Positions 5,767-5,926 of a stretch of 5,926 bases of DNA are shown piece by piece. A program made the translations under genes and the position numbers. Within the stretch, counting starts at the first letter, position 1. Each line of letters opens with the position of its first letter. The notes under the pieces are model-generated. The model made no database searches. It was not told the DNA's origin and was given only the letters and a program-made list of their open reading frames with translations. This DNA is from Chloroflexota bacterium. Lineage in GTDB: Bacteria; Chloroflexota; Dehalococcoidia; GIF9; AB-539-J10. The stretch is taken from the NCBI GenBank assembly GCA_020346965.1, contig CP070793.1, positions 1,418,832-1,424,757 of the forward strand. The letters run 5' to 3'.

Positions 5767-5926
5767 TCAAAAAGGATATTGTCTGGGAGTCCTTTGTATG
5801 CTTATCCAGCGGAGTTCGGTAAACTCTTCGATAGCGGCCCGCCCACCATGCCGTCCGTAGCCACTCTCCTTCATACCCCCAAACGGTACCTGAGGCTCAT
5901 CGTGAATGGTGGAGTCGTTGATATGC
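5767..5926 (-). CDS. NAD(P)-dependent aldehyde dehydrogenase, C-terminal fragment (N-terminus beyond window)
   Basis: Only the last 52 residues lie in the window, ending with TGA at 5769-5767; the gene continues past base 5926. The fragment carries HINDSTIHDEPQVPFGG followed by the ALDH C-terminal signature PFGGMKESGYGRHGG (positions 14-28 of the fragment), then EEFTELRWISIQ (33-44) and a terminal QYPF. This tail resembles salicylaldehyde, vanillin and related aromatic/semialdehyde dehydrogenases of the ALDH superfamily, which oxidise an aldehyde to its acid with NAD(P)+. The catalytic Cys and Glu lie upstream and cannot be checked. It is the upstream partner of the RedY-like gene, 31 bp away. 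The exact substrate is unknown, and the resemblance to aromatic-aldehyde enzymes is an inference from the C-terminus alone. Confidence 0.92.
   Translation of the reverse strand, partial: HINDSTIHDEPQVPFGGMKESGYGRHGGRAAIEEFTELRWISIQRTPRQYPF

Noticed and set aside
5451..5822. Plus-strand 123-codon frame
   Set aside because: It is antisense to the RedY-like gene and the ALDH end and has no family resemblance.

Overview
The window looks like chromosomal DNA of an anaerobic bacterium. Evidence is a multi-subunit 2-oxoacid:ferredoxin oxidoreductase and a tungsten/molybdenum-type aldehyde:ferredoxin oxidoreductase (AOR), both of which use low-potential ferredoxin. Bacterial features are clear Shine-Dalgarno sequences, TTG starts and a tRNA gene without an encoded CCA end. 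The overall feel is of Dehalococcoidia/Chloroflexota or a deltaproteobacterial-type anaerobe, but this is only an impression and no marker gene settles it. Every gene I can support lies on the minus strand, so the window reads right to left.

From right to left the layout is as follows. (1) 5926-5767: the last 52 residues of an NAD(P)-type aldehyde dehydrogenase. (2) 5735-5379: a 118-residue RedY/HapK-like or related small alpha/beta-barrel protein, 31 nt behind it, with a TTG start and a possible hairpin at its end. (3) 5378-4888: a gene-free stretch of about 490 bp with a candidate promoter and inverted repeat. (4) 4887-3082: a complete 601-residue AOR-family tungsto/molybdoenzyme. (5) 2945-1905: a CaCA-family Na+/Ca2+ antiporter-like membrane protein with a TTG start. 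(6) 1883-1812: tRNA-Arg(CCG), 21 nt after the antiporter stop. (7) 1624-1: a tightly packed operon in the order gamma (porC), delta ferredoxin (porD), alpha (porA, running off the left edge). The beta subunit (porB) would be expected just beyond base 1.

Three redox enzymes of aldehyde/2-oxoacid metabolism (ALDH, AOR, POR) sit within 6 kb on one strand. POR links 2-oxoacids, CoA and ferredoxin. AOR links aldehydes and acids to ferredoxin. The ALDH links aldehydes to NAD(P)H. A shared aldehyde or acid node is a reasonable inference, but the genes are separate transcription units as far as spacing shows, and no substrate can be read from sequence. The points most worth a second look are the unusual cysteine spacing of the AOR iron-sulfur motif, the small RedY-like gene paired with the ALDH, and the uncertain start of the antiporter. 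I found no CRISPR array, insertion sequence, phage gene or obvious novel defence system.
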